NCBI GenBank assembly: GCA_019914945.1
Contig: CM034107.1
Coordinates: 7,750,001-7,814,000, forward strand
Direction of reading: 5' to 3'
Source: Typha latifolia
Taxonomy: Eukaryota; Streptophyta; Magnoliopsida; Poales; Typhaceae
Length of the DNA: 64,000 bases
The notes under the pieces were generated by a model. That model ran no database searches. It had not been told where the DNA came from and worked only from the letters and a program-made list of their open reading frames with translations. A program made the position numbers and the translations under genes. Shown here in pieces: positions 19,001 through 30,135 of this stretch (position 1 is its first letter; each line of letters starts with the position of its first letter).

Positions 19001-19427
19001 TGATACGATCTCCTTTTTTAGGCCAAGGCTCGAACTATTCCGACTTTTAGATCTGGACAGGATGTGATATAGAATCTTGGAAATATATCCCAAAAGATGC
19101 TGCCATCAAATCGACGTGAGATTTTGATATATTATAGCCCTGGAAAATAGCTTTACAACAAATCAAATTTCAGGTGAATCAGATGTTGGGATTTCGAGAT
19201 ATCGTCAGTTTTGTGGACGAACGTCGAGGAGTCTGTCTTAGAATCCGTGGATGGAGGCACGAAATCCTAGATGATGGTGGATGGTAGTGAACCAGTGTTA
19301 ATGGGGTGGCACCGGTGAATAAGTGGTGAAGGGTTATGAGTGATGGAAGGGTTAGGGCAAAGTGATGGATAGATTGAAAGAAGGGGGAGGAGCAGGCCGC
19401 CCCAAGGCAAAAACTCAATTCATTCAA
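19001..19427 (-). mobile_element. LTR-B, 5' LTR lacking U3
   Basis: The plus strand TGATACGATCTCC is the reverse of the LTR-B end. R/U5 text follows to ACTCAATTCATTCAA, after which the sequence changes. The U3 with its motif array is missing, apparently lost at the junction with the Tekay-like element. Confidence 0.8.
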
Positions 19428-19452
19428 ATATATAATCTTTGACAATGTATAA

Positions 19453-19607
19453 ATAAATCTCCATGTCATATCATCATCACAACTCTCTCTCAAATATGAC
19501 ACATGATGCATGCCGACCATGAACATGCTATGATATCAAATGCAACCATATATGATGCTTATTGATCACTCAATAATCAGGTAATCAAATGATAATAAAA
19601 TCATATG
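19453..19607 (-). mobile_element. 155-bp piece of LTR-E fused to integrase
   Basis: It matches 23718-23872 within the 5' LTR almost base for base (ATAAATCTCCATGTCATATC ... AAAATCATATG). It lies directly against the integrase, so it is the middle of the 3' LTR brought next to int by a deletion or template jump. Confidence 0.85.
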
Positions 19608-20293
19608 TAGTACTAATTGGTAAAAAGTGTGCTGATTTGGTTAGTCTATCAATACTCAACCAAATTGCATTCTTCCCTTTTTGTGTCTTTGGTAACCCTG
19701 TCACAAAATCCATATTAATATGTTACCATTTCCATTCATGAATCTGCAAAGGTTGTAATGCGCTTGCAGGTCTCTGATGCTCAATCTTGATTTGCTGACA
19801 AGTCAAACACCTAGCCACAAATTCCCCAATATTTCTTTTTCATTCCTTCCCACCAGAATTTCTTTTTCAACTCATGATACATTTTTGTTCCCCCGGGGTG
19901 CATAGCATAAACAAAAGTATGAGCTTCATTTAAAATTTCATTTCTAAGCCCTTCATAATTAGGAACATACAATCTACCTCTAAAACGCAGTATCCCGGTA
20001 GAGTCTATAGAGAAATCTGGTTTACTGGAATTCTGTACTTGTTTCACAATTTGTATAGCCTTACTATCAGTCTTCTGAGATGCATTAATTCTATCTATCA
20101 ATTTAGGTTTGATAGTAAATTGTGCTAGTAAACCGACTCCACTTCCCTTGGTCACAATTGGAACTTCTAGTCTTTGCAGATCCTTAAGTATCATAGTTTG
20201 TTGGGTAATTAAAAATGCTAGACTCCCAGCTGACTTCCTAATTAAGGCATCTACAACAACATTTGCTTTCCTGGATGATAATTTATGATACAA
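19608..20293 (-). pseudogene. Tekay-like integrase, N-terminal part
   Basis: Minus-strand frame 20293-19811 contains [58 protein letters not shown] (the two His of the zinc domain) and YHELKKKFWWEGMKK. Then through stops come a CLTCQQ-like pair, HEWK and the start of the core, MDFVTGLPKTQKGKN-like (near 19690) and IDRLTKSAHF-like (19650). It is cut after the first third of the core by the LTR piece at 19607. The second Asp, the Glu and the chromodomain are absent. Confidence 0.8.
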
Positions 20294-21299
20294 TCATAAT
20301 CCTTCACTAATTCCAACCATCTCCTTTGCTGCAAATTAAGTTCTTTCTGAGTAAACAAATATTTAAGACTTTTATGATTTGTAAAAATTTTACATTTTTC
20401 CCCATATAGATAGTTTCGCCAAATTTTTAGAGAAAAAACTACAGCAGCCAACTCCAAATCATGAGTAGGATAATTCTGTTCATAATCTTTCAACTGTCTA
20501 GATGCATATGCCACTACATTACCATTCTGCATTAAAACACAACCCAATCCCTTGTGTGAGGAATCACAATACACTTGAAATCCTATTCCACTGGAAGGAA
20601 TAAGCAGGATTGGTGCACAAGTCAATCTTCTTTTTAATTTTTGAAAAATATATTCACATTCTTCATTCCACTCAAACCTTTGATTCTTCCGAGTCAACCT
20701 GGTAAGAGGCATAGCTATCTTTGCATATCCTTCTACAAACCTCCTATAATACCCAGCCAGATCGAGAAAACTACGCACTTCCGTGATATTAGTTGGTTGA
20801 CTACATTTCAGTACGGCATCTATTTTGGACTGATCCACACTGATCCCTTCCTGTGATACTACATGTCCTAGGAAGACCACCTGATTTAACCAGAACTCAC
20901 ATTTTGAAAATTTGGCAAATAACTTCTTTTTTCTCAAGATCTAGAGAATTAACCTCAAGTGATACTCATGTTCTTCCTCACTAGTTGAATATATTAGTAT
21001 ATCATTTGATGAAAACTATTACAAACTGATCCAAATAAGGTTGGAAAACTCTATTCATCAGATCCATGAAAACCGCTGGAGCATTTGTCAACCCAAATGG
21101 CATGACTAAAAACTCATAGTGTCCATATCTAGTACGAAAAGCAGTTTTAGAAATATCCTCCTCCATGGACTTTTAGCTGATGGTAACCAGTCCTCAAGTC
21201 TATTTTAGAGAATACTCTAGCTCCCCTTAACTGGTCAAACAAATCATCAATGCGAGGTAGAGGATATTTATTCTTTATTGTCACTTGGTTCAGCTGTCT
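20251..21299 (-). pseudogene. Tekay-like RT C-half and RNase H
   Basis: The frame 20937-20251 is intact: [75 protein letters not shown] and then RNase [56 protein letters not shown]. Upstream (21299-20938) RT is full of stops. The catalytic FIDD site reads ATCAAATGATATACTAAT around 20990-21020, with a one-base insertion and the first Asp lost. RNase H residues look preserved, RT does not. Confidence 0.85.
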
Positions 21300-22078
21300 T
21301 TAGTCTATACACAGCCTAAGTATCCCATCCTTCTTCTTAACAAAAAGAACAGGCGCTCCCCAAGGGGAGACACTAGGTCTTATAAAGCCTTTCTGCAATA
21401 GTTCTTCCAATTGTACCTTAAGTTCTTTCAATTCTATTGGTGCCATTCTATAGGGGGCTTTAGAAATAGGTGAAGTATCAGGAGCTAAATCAATTGAAAA
21501 TTTTACTTCCCTATCCGGGGGTAATCCGGGGAGATCATCTGGGAAAATATCAGGAAAGTCTCTAACAACTCGGACGTCTTCTAATTTGATCTTTTTATCA
21601 GTATCTCCTGACAAGCTAGCTAAGACACCTGTGCATCCTTTCTTTAATAATCTGCAAGCTTCAAATGCAGAGATTATCTCTATAGGATTGCTGAATTTAT
21701 TGCTCTTAATTCTATATTCTGCCCCATCAGCTAAATTCATCACAATTTCCTTTCTATAACAATCAATGTTGGCATCCCCAAGATAACATCAAAATCTGAC
21801 AATCCTAGTGGCAAAAGATCTACTTTGAACTCGCTATCCCCAAAACTAACTGTGCAAGATTTATAAGCAGAATCAATAACAACTATCTCTCCTACTAGTC
21901 TGGCAATCAATAGAATTTCCTCTAAAGGTTCCATTTGAATATCGGAATAGCAAGCAAAAGAACTTGAAATAAAGGAATGTGTGGCACCCAGATCAAATAA
22001 AACTCTTGATGTATGAGAAAATAAAGTCAGAGTACCTGTGGCCACATCATTAGATGCCAAAGCGTCGTGCTCCATCAT
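21300..22078 (-). pseudogene. Tekay-like protease and RT N-half
   Basis: Protease frame 22078-21740: ALASNDVATGTLTLFSHTS, RVLFDLGATHSFISSSFA (Asp of the active site kept, DLGA in place of D-S/T-GA) and [12 protein letters not shown] frame 21743-21300: [68 protein letters not shown], ended by a stop where the family has Tyr. The two frames overlap by four bases, suggesting a former single frame shifted by an indel near 21741. Confidence 0.85.
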
Positions 22079-23294
22079 CGGGAAGATCCGGCCACCCTTA
22101 GACTTTCGACTAGGGTGAAAGGAACCTTCCCCACTAACTCCTTTGCCTCAGCCAGCCGTAGCAGATACCCCAAAAGGTGCAGTTCTAGAAGATGCTGCAG
22201 CAGCCGTAACCAGGGCGGTGGCAGCATGTGGACAGTCTTGACGGATATGACCAAGCTGCCCACACTCCAAACACAACCGTGGGTTAGGGCAATCTTGAAG
22301 ATGATGACCAAACTTCCCACATCCAAAGCAGTGACTTCTCCAAGTAGTTTGCCCTCCACTAGATCCACCCCCTCTACCAATGTAAGGCGGTCCAGTCACA
22401 CAAACCTGAGACACTAGTGTTTGAACTTCCCTTATAAGGATGGTAGGAAAAACGACGTTGTGACTGCGGAGGCGGTAGGCTCTGGCTTGCAGAAGGAACC
22501 CTAGAACTCCCACCTCGTCCAGACTGTGTCCCAGATCGCCGAGCTTCCATAGCCCTCTTCTCTTGAATCACTCCCTCAAGTGCCATAGCCCTCTCCACTG
22601 TATCTACATAAGGTATGAGTCCTGCTGCCTCTAAACTCTGACGTATAGCATAATTCAGCCCATGCTTGAAGCGTCAAGTTCTAGCTGCTTCATTTGGAAC
22701 TTGATGGGATACAAAACAGGCTAAAGCATTGAATTTAACCTCGTATTCTGCCACTGTCATAGGACCCTGACGTAAATGCAGAAATTCTTCTTCCATCTTT
22801 TCTTTTCTCCAGGCTGGAAAATGCTTTTGATCAAAGGCATCAAGAAATAACTCCCAAGTGATGACTGTGTTCCCTATCCTTGATTTTATCAGTCTCTCTG
22901 TGGCTTTTCACCATTGTTCTACCTCACCTCTAAGCATAAAGGTGGCAAAGGCTACCTTTTGCTGATCACTACATCCTAGAGTATCCAACATTTTCTCTAT
23001 GTTCGATAACCATCCACTGGCCTCCAGTGGATCAACAGCTCCACTATAAATCGTGGGGTTCAACTGCATAAACTTATTTAAGGTGATGGCCGCTGTAGGA
23101 GGTGGCTCAGAACTCTCTGCTGATATGCCAGCTCCTCTACCTCGAAGGATTTCCTCAATAAGTCTTTCTTGACTGTCTAGGAGGCGCGAAATAGGATCAC
23201 GCTCCTCTACAGATGGATGAACTTCTGGGGACTCAGTAGGGGCCTCAACTGTGGAGGTCACCCTAGACTGTGAACCTCTGTGACAGGGTGGCAT
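22079..23294 (-). pseudogene. Tekay-like gag
   Basis: It starts MPPCHRGSQSRVTSTVEAP at 23294, then ISRLLDSQERLIEEILRG, ITLNKFMQLNPTIYSGAVDP and EASGWLSNIEKMLDTLGCSD, ending with FMLRGEVEQW and a stop (22908). The next part (22900-22600) is broken by frame changes. Then come a Ser/Arg/Gln-rich linker and two intact CCHC knuckles, CFGCGKFGHHLQDC and CLECGQLGHIRQDC (about 22330-22240). A serine/alanine-rich tail runs to the protease. The start fits the family gag start, about 140 bp downstream of the primer binding site. Confidence 0.8.
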
Positions 23295-23451
23295 CTTTTT
23301 GCGAAAATAGTCAAATTCATCAACTGATTAGTGATCAAGTAAAATTATAAAATTTAACTCTTGCGTAATCCTAAGACCGCAGCATTTTCCTAGACTCAAG
23401 GTGACAATGTACAAAAGCTCTTGATGATATGTCGGATACTTAACAAACCCT
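23295..23451 (-). other. Element E leader
   Basis: Untranslated interval between primer binding site and gag start. It shares short text (CTTAGGATTACG) with the leader after the plus-strand LTR-E at 51990. No ORF. Confidence 0.5.
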
Positions 23452-23463
23452 GCTCTGATACCA
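23452..23463 (-). other. Primer binding site of element E
   Basis: Minus strand TGGTATCAGAGC, perfect complement of the tRNA-iMet 3' end, eight bases from the LTR end at 23472. Confidence 0.9.
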
Positions 23464-23471
23464 CTCTAAAA

Positions 23472-25679
23472 TGTAACACTCAAACCCTAAACACATGCAT
23501 CGCACGAGCCTACATGACACGTGCATGGTACAAAGTCACCTGCTACAATATAAGACAAGGATACATACACACTTTGGAGGATGTCCACTAATACATGAGA
23601 CAAGATAACTTATCTAGCATATAACACTAACCACACTCTACTTCTCACTCACCGGCAAGGCCTCTAATAAAGTATCCTGCTCCACTCACCTAGGTTGTTG
23701 GAAAGGATAAAACAAGGATAAATCTCCATGTCATATCATCATCATAACTCTCTCTCAAATGTGACACAGGATGCATGCCGACGATGACCATGCTATGATA
23801 TCAAATGCAACCATATATGATGCTTATTGATCACTCAATAATCAGGTAACCAAATGATAATAAAATCATATGCATTTCTCAACATCACAATCATCACCAC
23901 ATCTCGGTATAATATCATCAGTCTCAACATCATGTTCGAAGGCTTAGAGCATACTCCGCCACTCGCAAGAGTATCAACATCCATCCAGACTGGGCACCCA
24001 CATAGTTGATAGAAACCTCGTGAGGATAACTTGCCACATATACCCTAGGGAACGGCATGTGTCCGAATGTCTGTTGCGCAAACAGACTAACGACCTCAGA
24101 CGTAAGGCCAACTAGATCGCGACTATGTCGAGCAATCAATCATCTCCAGGCACGCCCTAACCCTCGCGCCCACTCGGGTATCCTCACGCTTTCTATCAAC
24201 TATCCTATCAATCACATTTTATGCTTTCCTTCTAAATGACAGATCATATGCATATATCCAGTAAGATAACAAGTCAATGCATAACAGGAATTTAGGTGGA
24301 ATAGGAATCAAGAGAAAAATAATGCAATATAGTCTCCGATCATGTAGTCAACACATGCATACTCATGCTACAGATCAACTGGACATAACATTATAAGAGT
24401 ATAATCATCTCTCATCATCTCTCATCATCTCTATTTATCATCATCATGCTCATATCCAAGATTAGCCTAATTAGATACATGATAAAATATGCTCTACTAT
24501 AATCATCTCTAAATAAAGTCATATAATTATGTTGGAGGCCAAAACATGCATGTACATAATATATAATATAACCTAATTTGAGAAAGGCGTCTAGGGGATA
24601 AGACTACTCACAATCACTACAAATACCAAACAACCACTCGCTCATATTGCTACGACAACAATCAAGTCTCGATAGCTAGGTCTAGAGGGTCTTGAATAAG
24701 GGGGTCGGGATCTGAAATTATTTATAACAAATAATGTCAATCTTTCTATTCATTAAAATTAACTCGGCAAGAAAGATAGTTTCTTGTTGTAATTATGTAC
24801 TCTTCATTTCTATATTTGTTTTGTTATTAATTAATCATAATTATATTATTTAATAGTGTATTTAAAATATAATTTATCTGTCTATTATTCTCCTTGACAA
24901 TTAAGAAAATAGAATTAAGTTACTGCAATTAATTACGAAAGAATATACGTACATAACCCTAATAATTACTATTACCTACTTAGGGTTAAAATAGTAATTT
25001 ATATTGCAGGTATTTTACTAAACATGATATAATTAGAATTATATTTAATTTGTGCATATATATAACTATATATATAGTACTGGGCTCAGCCCAGCACCAT
25101 GCAAAGTAGGGCGCTTGGCCGAGCCCAGCACCACTGTAGGGTTGAAGCCAGAGGAGGGAAGGGCAGGAGGAGGATGAGAGGAAGAAGAAAGAAGAAGAGG
25201 GTTGGGCCATGGGGGAGGGGTGCGGCCGCTGGTGGCCACTCAGCGGCCGTCCTCTTGCCGACAGCTCAATCCTCCGGTGGTCCCGAGAGGAAGCTGACAA
25301 AGAGAGAAAGAGAGATAGAGAGAGAGGTAGAGAGAGAGAGAGATGAGGGATGCTCACCAGAGCTAGTGGAGGTGGCTGCGGTAGCAGGTAGAGAGAGAAA
25401 GAGAGAAAGAGAGAAAAGTGAGAAAGAACCTGAAAGAAAAAAGAGAGAGAGAGAGAGAAAGAGGAAGAAAAGGGAGGGAGGCGGTGAGGGGGAGATTGCG
25501 GCGGCGGTGGGGGCCCACCGCGCCAGCTGGCTCGGCCAGGTTGGCCGGGCCAGCGCTTGGGGCGCGTGGCTCCCAACCCAGCTGCCACTACATGACACGA
25601 GCTGTCGTACCATGCAATGGAGGAAATTTTTTTTTTGTTGTTACACTCGTGCCACATGTTTAAGGTTATGGGTGTTACA
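23472..25679 (-). mobile_element. LTR-E, 5' LTR of the Tekay-like element
   Basis: The plus-strand ends TGTAACACTC and GGGTGTTACA form an imperfect terminal inverted repeat (2,208 bp). The minus-strand LTR therefore starts TGTAACACCC at 25679. It contains a GA/CT-rich tract (25298-25480) and a GGGCTCAGCCCAGC inverted repeat near 25083. The CTTATCCCCTAGACGC segment (about 24587-24605, minus) also appears at 50229 in the other LTR-E. Long open frames over the GA-rich part are composition artefacts. The right end abuts an A-type integrase. Confidence 0.75.
25298..25480. repeat. GA/CT-rich low-complexity tract
   Basis: Nearly pure purine on the plus strand with AGAGAGAG and GAAAGAGAGA runs. It lies in the leader part of LTR-E, where similar but shorter purine tracts occur in LTR-D (15120-15195). 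Confidence 0.85.
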
Positions 25680-27019
25680 TTGCTGCTGGACTGCGGATGC
25701 ATTCGGGTGCTTGCGAATGATGGATTGCGGCAGAAATTGTTGGAACACTTCCACCAAACTCCAGAGGCTGGTCATGAGGGTGTCTTGAGGATTTATAAGA
25801 GGATATCTCAGAGTTGCACGTGGCCAGGATTGAGGCGGGATGTGAGGAGTTTTGTCCGTGCTTGCGAAGGCTGTCAAAGGGCTAAGACAACCACATTAAA
25901 ATCGCCCGGATTATTTCAGCCTTTACCTATACTGAACCGTGTTTGGGAAGACATTTCTATGGATTTCATAGAGGGTCTTCCACTGGAAGGTGGTTATTTT
26001 GTTTTCTCTATGGTGGTTGACAGATTGAGCAAATATGCGTAGTTTTCGACATTGTCACATTCATTTTCAACCAAGTTAGTGGCTGAAAGTTTTGTTAGAG
26101 ATGTTGCTCGGTTATATGGCATGCCACGCATGATTGTCTCGGATCGTGATTGTGTATTTATGAGCAACTTTTGGATGGATTTTCTCAAATTGTAGAGGAC
26201 TCAATTGAACTTCAGTTCGGCCTACCATCCACAGACGGACAATTAAATCGAGGTGGTCAATTGAGGCATTGAGCAGTACTTGAGGTGCTTTGTTAGAGAG
26301 ATGCTGAGACGATTGTTGGAGTTCTTACCGTGGGCGGATTGGTCTTACAACACCGCCTACCATAGCAGCATTGGCATGACTCAATTTGAGGTGGTGTATG
26401 GACGCACAGCTCTGACATTACACGCTTATGATCCAGTGGCATCTACAGATCGGACGGAGGTGGACTTAGCTTTGATGGATAGATAGAGACGCCACATTGA
26501 GGAGGTTGCGAGCCCATCTTAAACTTGCTCAAAACCACATGAAGCAAGTTTATGATCGCAGCCATAGGGAGCAGGAGTTCGACATCGGCAGTTGGGTGTT
26601 TGTGAGGGTGCAACCGTATCGACAGGTAACCTTGTGTTCGATGCATAACCAAAAGTTAAATCATCTCTACTTTGGTCCGTTTTGAGTGTTGGAGCGTATT
26701 GGTCTGGTTGCATATCATTTAGAGCTGCCGGAGGAGTCGAGAGTGCATCCTGTCTTCCATGTTTCATTGGGAGTGGATTGGAGATCATGAGATCATTGGA
26801 TCAGTTCTACCGGACCCATTGGAGGAGATAGAGATCGTAGAGCTAGTTCGTGTACTAGCTAAATGCCGACGACTACATTGTACCAGATTAGAGATGGAGA
26901 TTCTAGTCTAGTGGCTTGGCAAGCCATCTGATGAGGCGACTTGGGAGTTGGAGACTGACATTTTGGAGCGATTCCTCGACTTTACATCTTGAGGGCAAGG
27001 TGGGAGAAGCATGGTGGGC
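25680..27019 (+). pseudogene. A-type integrase and chromodomain
   Basis: Blocks in order: LANDGLRQKLLEHFHQTPEA and GHEGVLRIYKRIS (His pair), FVRACEGCQRAK (Cys pair; all four zinc ligands kept), WEDISMDFIEGLP (D1), VVDRLSKYA then a stop, [16 protein letters not shown] (D2), NFSSAYHPQTD, stop, EVVN.GIEQYLRCFV (E kept, one stop), WADWSYNTAYHSSIGMT, FEVVYGRTALTLHAYD. Then come shifted frames of the C-terminal domain (HMKQVYDRSHREQEFDIGSW, VFVRVQPYRQVTLCSM) and chromodomain (RLEMEI, ATWELETDI-like). RT is absent: it starts right at LTR-E. The DDE residues survive despite several stops and frameshifts. Confidence 0.85.
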
Positions 27020-27820
27020 TGATAAACTTAGTTAGGATTTTTTCTTATTGCATTAGTTATTTATTTTTATTAAAATAAAATTTATGTAGATCGCATTCGA
27101 ATATAGGTGGGGTCGCGTTCAAACGCCCTTGCGAACGCCTATATCAGGTTCAGAAATACAGAGAACGCATAATGTGCATTCGAATGCCTATATCACATTC
27201 GCACATACAAAGAACGTCTTTTATGCGTTCGAACGCGATTGGCGGGAATCCTCTATAATTAGGTTTAGTTATTATTAAGACTTGTTGGCTAGCATTTATA
27301 AGTATGTGGATGGTAGCTAAATTCATTATGGAATTGGATTATTGATTTCTTGCCTCCTATCTTCTCTCTAGACTCTCTCCCTCCTCCCTCTTCACCATCC
27401 TTCCACCTCTACCGTTGGCAAGGTTTCTCATAACTTCTAATCTCCCTTGACTATCGAGCCACCCCTCTTCTTTGGGATCTTGACCACTTTGTTCCCTTCT
27501 TCTATATCCCTTAATCACATCCACCATCCACCTTCATCTCCATACGCATTCATAACCCTAACATCCACTCCACCCGTCACAACCATCACCAACGTTATTC
27601 CATGTGTTTGTCCCAATTGCCGTTCGAATCTGTGAAGGACATAAATACGAAAGTTGTAGATCAGGAAGTTATGAATCTAATCGACTTTGTGTATAACTTT
27701 CTGACTACGGGAGAATATTTGACGAATATTTTCGCACGATTGCATGGAGTGCTTTCTACAATAAATTCAGATCTTAAATGAATTGTTCCATAGCCGACCT
27801 TGTGGTACAAGAACCCATCA
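27020..27820 (+). mobile_element. LTR-A, full length (3' LTR)
   Basis: It begins TGATAAACTTAGTTAGG after GAGAAGCATGGTGGGC and ends AGAACCCATCA (801 bp). The motif array is at 27090-27240 (perfect palindrome 27225-27236). The usual TATAAATA is decayed to TTATAAGTATG near 27297. The context shows it is the 3' LTR of the preceding integrase fragment. Confidence 0.85.
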
Positions 27821-28637
27821 TGCCGCCACCCCAAGAGGGACCTCGTCGATAGCTATTTTCCTATTCCAGACGGTCGAAGTCTCCTTGCCGTGGCTGCAAC
27901 GGGACAGAAGAAAAAGATGAAGATTTCAGTTTTGGGCCAACTTCGGCCTTCCTTCGTCGCCGACCACCGCCACACCACAGGAAACCCTGCTAGAACAAGT
28001 TGCGAAGGTGGTCACTGCTCAGCCATTGCTGCCACGTGCAAAGGCAATTCCAATGGTGACGACTAAAGGAGGGGGAATTATGGTAGAAATATTAGGGATT
28101 TCAATTTTTTTTTGAAAATCCTAAGTGGTTAGAATTTCAAGATGGTTACTTGGTTGGGCTTGACCAGGTTGAATCGCTAGACATGAGCTTGGTCAGACCT
28201 AAGAGCCAAAGGGGTCAAGTCAAATATGAGTCATGGAGACTCAATTAAGTCAAATAAGGGACCTAATTAGAAACCCTCTACTTGACTTGGATCCAAATCC
28301 ATGGAGTGGGCAGTATGAATATATGAGCACAACCAACAGTCAGTTCGGCTAGTTGAACCTGTCTCGAGTCACTGGGTGGACCTGATCAGGATCTACCAAC
28401 TACACCTAACTCAACCTCTCGAGCCCAATTGGATGCACTAGATTTCTTTAGCTGAACTCACATTGGGTCAATTGGTTTGACCACCTGAGATCAAGCGGAC
28501 TCAATCTAGACGAAGTCGAATCCCACCATGGGCCAATAGGAGTACAAGTATTCAAGCTTGGCTGAGGATGATCCATCGAACACAGCAAGTTTGACTCGAG
28601 TCACCTTGAGGACAAGGTGTACGGAAGCATGGTGGAT
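27821..28637 (+). other. Cargo-like sequence and non-coding interior before LTR-B
   Basis: 27830-28066 contains an open frame whose start (RDLVDSYFPIPDGRSLL) aligns without gaps, over about 100 bp, to the end of the unknown ORF at 3262-4023. After a stop at 28066 the rest is non-coding with GACTCAAT/GTCAAAT-rich text (28100-28600). It ends in a chromodomain-tail relic (CACCTTGAGGACAAGGTG) and GGAAGCATGGTGG before LTR-B. It therefore looks like the interior of a gag/pol-less element. Confidence 0.5.
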
Positions 28638-29496
28638 TGATATGATTCGGACTTCACCGATAATGTCTCGAGCACGAATACACCTTATGGGTGTTCTTTC
28701 TTATTGTGTTAGTGTTTTATTTAGAGAAAACTAAGATTTCTGTAGGTTGCGTTCGAATGCGGATAGATGCATTTGAACGCACTAGCGAACGCGTGTAGGC
28801 GTTCATAAATACAAAGAACGAGAATTGTGCGTTCGAACAAGCTTGACCCCATTCGAACGCCTGCATACGTTTGCATCAATAGAGAATGCAATTGGTGCAT
28901 TCGAACATGGTCGTCGGAAATCCACTATTTCTAGGGTCAATAAATATCATTTTTGACTTGTATGGTTAGCCTCTTAAGGTGTGGATGGCAACCAAAAAGG
29001 GGGAATGAATGAATTGAGGTTTTGCCCTAATCTTCTTCTTGTCTTTCTCTCTCGTTCCCTCATCTCCCGGCTCTGCCGTCTCTAGCCTCCCTCGATCGGC
29101 CACTCACCCTAGTCCCTTAGAGGCGGCGGCCCACTCCTTCCCGTTCTTCAAATCTCTCTACTTTCGCCCTAACCCTTTCCACCATACATAATCCTTCCAC
29201 CACCACCTTTCTTACCAGTGCCACCCCATTACCGTAGGCTTACCACCTCCATAATCCACCTAGGATCCCATGCCCCCATCCACGGATCTAAAGAACGGAC
29301 TCCTTGACGTTCACCCACTTATTCTCAGATATTTCTAGATTCATTGGAAAACTCTTTTCCAGGGCTACGACTTATCAAAAAATTACATTGATCCGATGGC
29401 TATATCTTTAGGAATCCTCTTCTAAATTTTCGTGCAATAACTTGCCCAGATTTAAAAACGGGATAGATCAAACCTAAACCAGGGAAGATTGTATCA
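28638..29496 (+). mobile_element. LTR-B (3' LTR or solo)
   Basis: TGATATGATTCGGACTTCACC to GGGAAGATTGTATCA (859 bp). The motif array is at 28747-28910 and the GGTTAGCCTCTTAAGG promoter core near 28967. It is preceded by a polypurine-like GGAAGCATGGTGGAT. No PBS follows; LTR-A-like U5 text follows instead. Confidence 0.85.
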
Positions 29497-29770
29497 TCAC
29501 CATTATCACCCCTGTTCACCATCATTCGTCATCTCCACCTTCACCCTAGTTTTTGCGTATTTTTGCCCTAGGTGCAGTCTAAATCTGCGAAGGGCATGAA
29601 TATCAAAAACATAGATTAGAAAGAAATGGAACGACTACCACTGGTTTCATAATTTTCTAACTAAGGGAGAGTATTTTGAGATTATTCTCTTCCGACTGCG
29701 AGGACTGCTTTCTTCTATTCGAGCTTGATCCGGAATGGACATATGATCCATATCAAGGTCTAGGTTCGTG
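29497..29770 (+). mobile_element. LTR-A-like R/U5 remnant
   Basis: CTAAATCTGCGAAGGGCATGAA, TGGTTTCATAATTTTCTAAC and GGAGAGTATTTTGAG parallel the U5 of LTR-A (GCGAAGGGCGTAAATACG, GGTTTCGTAATTTTCTGAC). Its own start and end are gone. Confidence 0.6.
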
Positions 29771-30135
29771 ACATTTCTAAACTTCACAAAATACCGCAAT
29801 CTATTGTATATGAAACTTTATGAGAAGAAATTATAATATGAAGATTTCAATTAAGAAATTAAGAAATTCGTTGTTTTAAGGATTTCTTTTGAAGAGTTAG
29901 AGATGTTAAGATTATTTGTATTTGATACAAAAAATTCAGATTTATTATTTTCAGAATTAAAAAAAATAATTATGATGTTTATGTTTCTAATATGTTAGAA
30001 ATATTTCAATTTAAAAAAATTTCAATTTCGGGAATATTATTTTTGAGATGTGAAATTTAGATTAAATGTTAGATTATTATTTATTCATATTTTTTGACTT
30101 ATTAGGAATATCAGTATTTGTATTTATGCATAAAT
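29771..30135 (+). mobile_element. LTR-D remnant, left part
   Basis: AT-rich, non-coding, with AAATTTAGA/TTATTATTTATT text like the interior of LTR-D at 15400-15700. The B element at 30136-35416 separates it from the right part at 35417-36059. Confidence 0.5.

Larger units (their letters stand above)
12906..19427 (-). mobile_element. Minus-strand B-type chromovirus with LTR-D inserted in RT
   Basis: In minus-strand order: truncated 5' LTR-B (19427-19001), primer site, gag, protease, RT N-part, [LTR-D 16681-14905], RT C-part, RNase H, deletion of integrase and nearly all the chromodomain, polypurine region, 3' LTR-B (13755-12906). The two pol halves join in frame across the LTR-D ([10 protein letters not shown] ... 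GYFIKLDLRAGYHQIHV), which shows that the LTR-D arrived later. Confidence 0.85.
19453..25679 (-). mobile_element. Tekay/Del-like Ty3 element (family E)
   Basis: In minus-strand order: LTR-E (25679-23472), primer binding site, leader, gag with two CCHC knuckles, protease, RT, RNase H, integrase N-part, then an abrupt join to a 155-bp LTR piece (19453-19607). The sense strand is noticeably poor in C and rich in G/T. Protein blocks ([23 protein letters not shown]-type, GHHLQDCPNP) identify the Tekay/Del lineage. The integrase core, chromodomain and most of the 3' LTR are deleted. Confidence 0.85.

Noticed and set aside
22067..22417. 116-codon plus-strand frame
   Set aside because: It lies opposite the two CCHC knuckles of the Tekay-like gag, which are clearly on the minus strand.
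24986..25788. Overlapping open frames of 229-238 codons on both strands
   Set aside because: They cover the GA/CT-rich, low-complexity part of LTR-E; open frames on both strands reflect composition, and no conserved motif is present.
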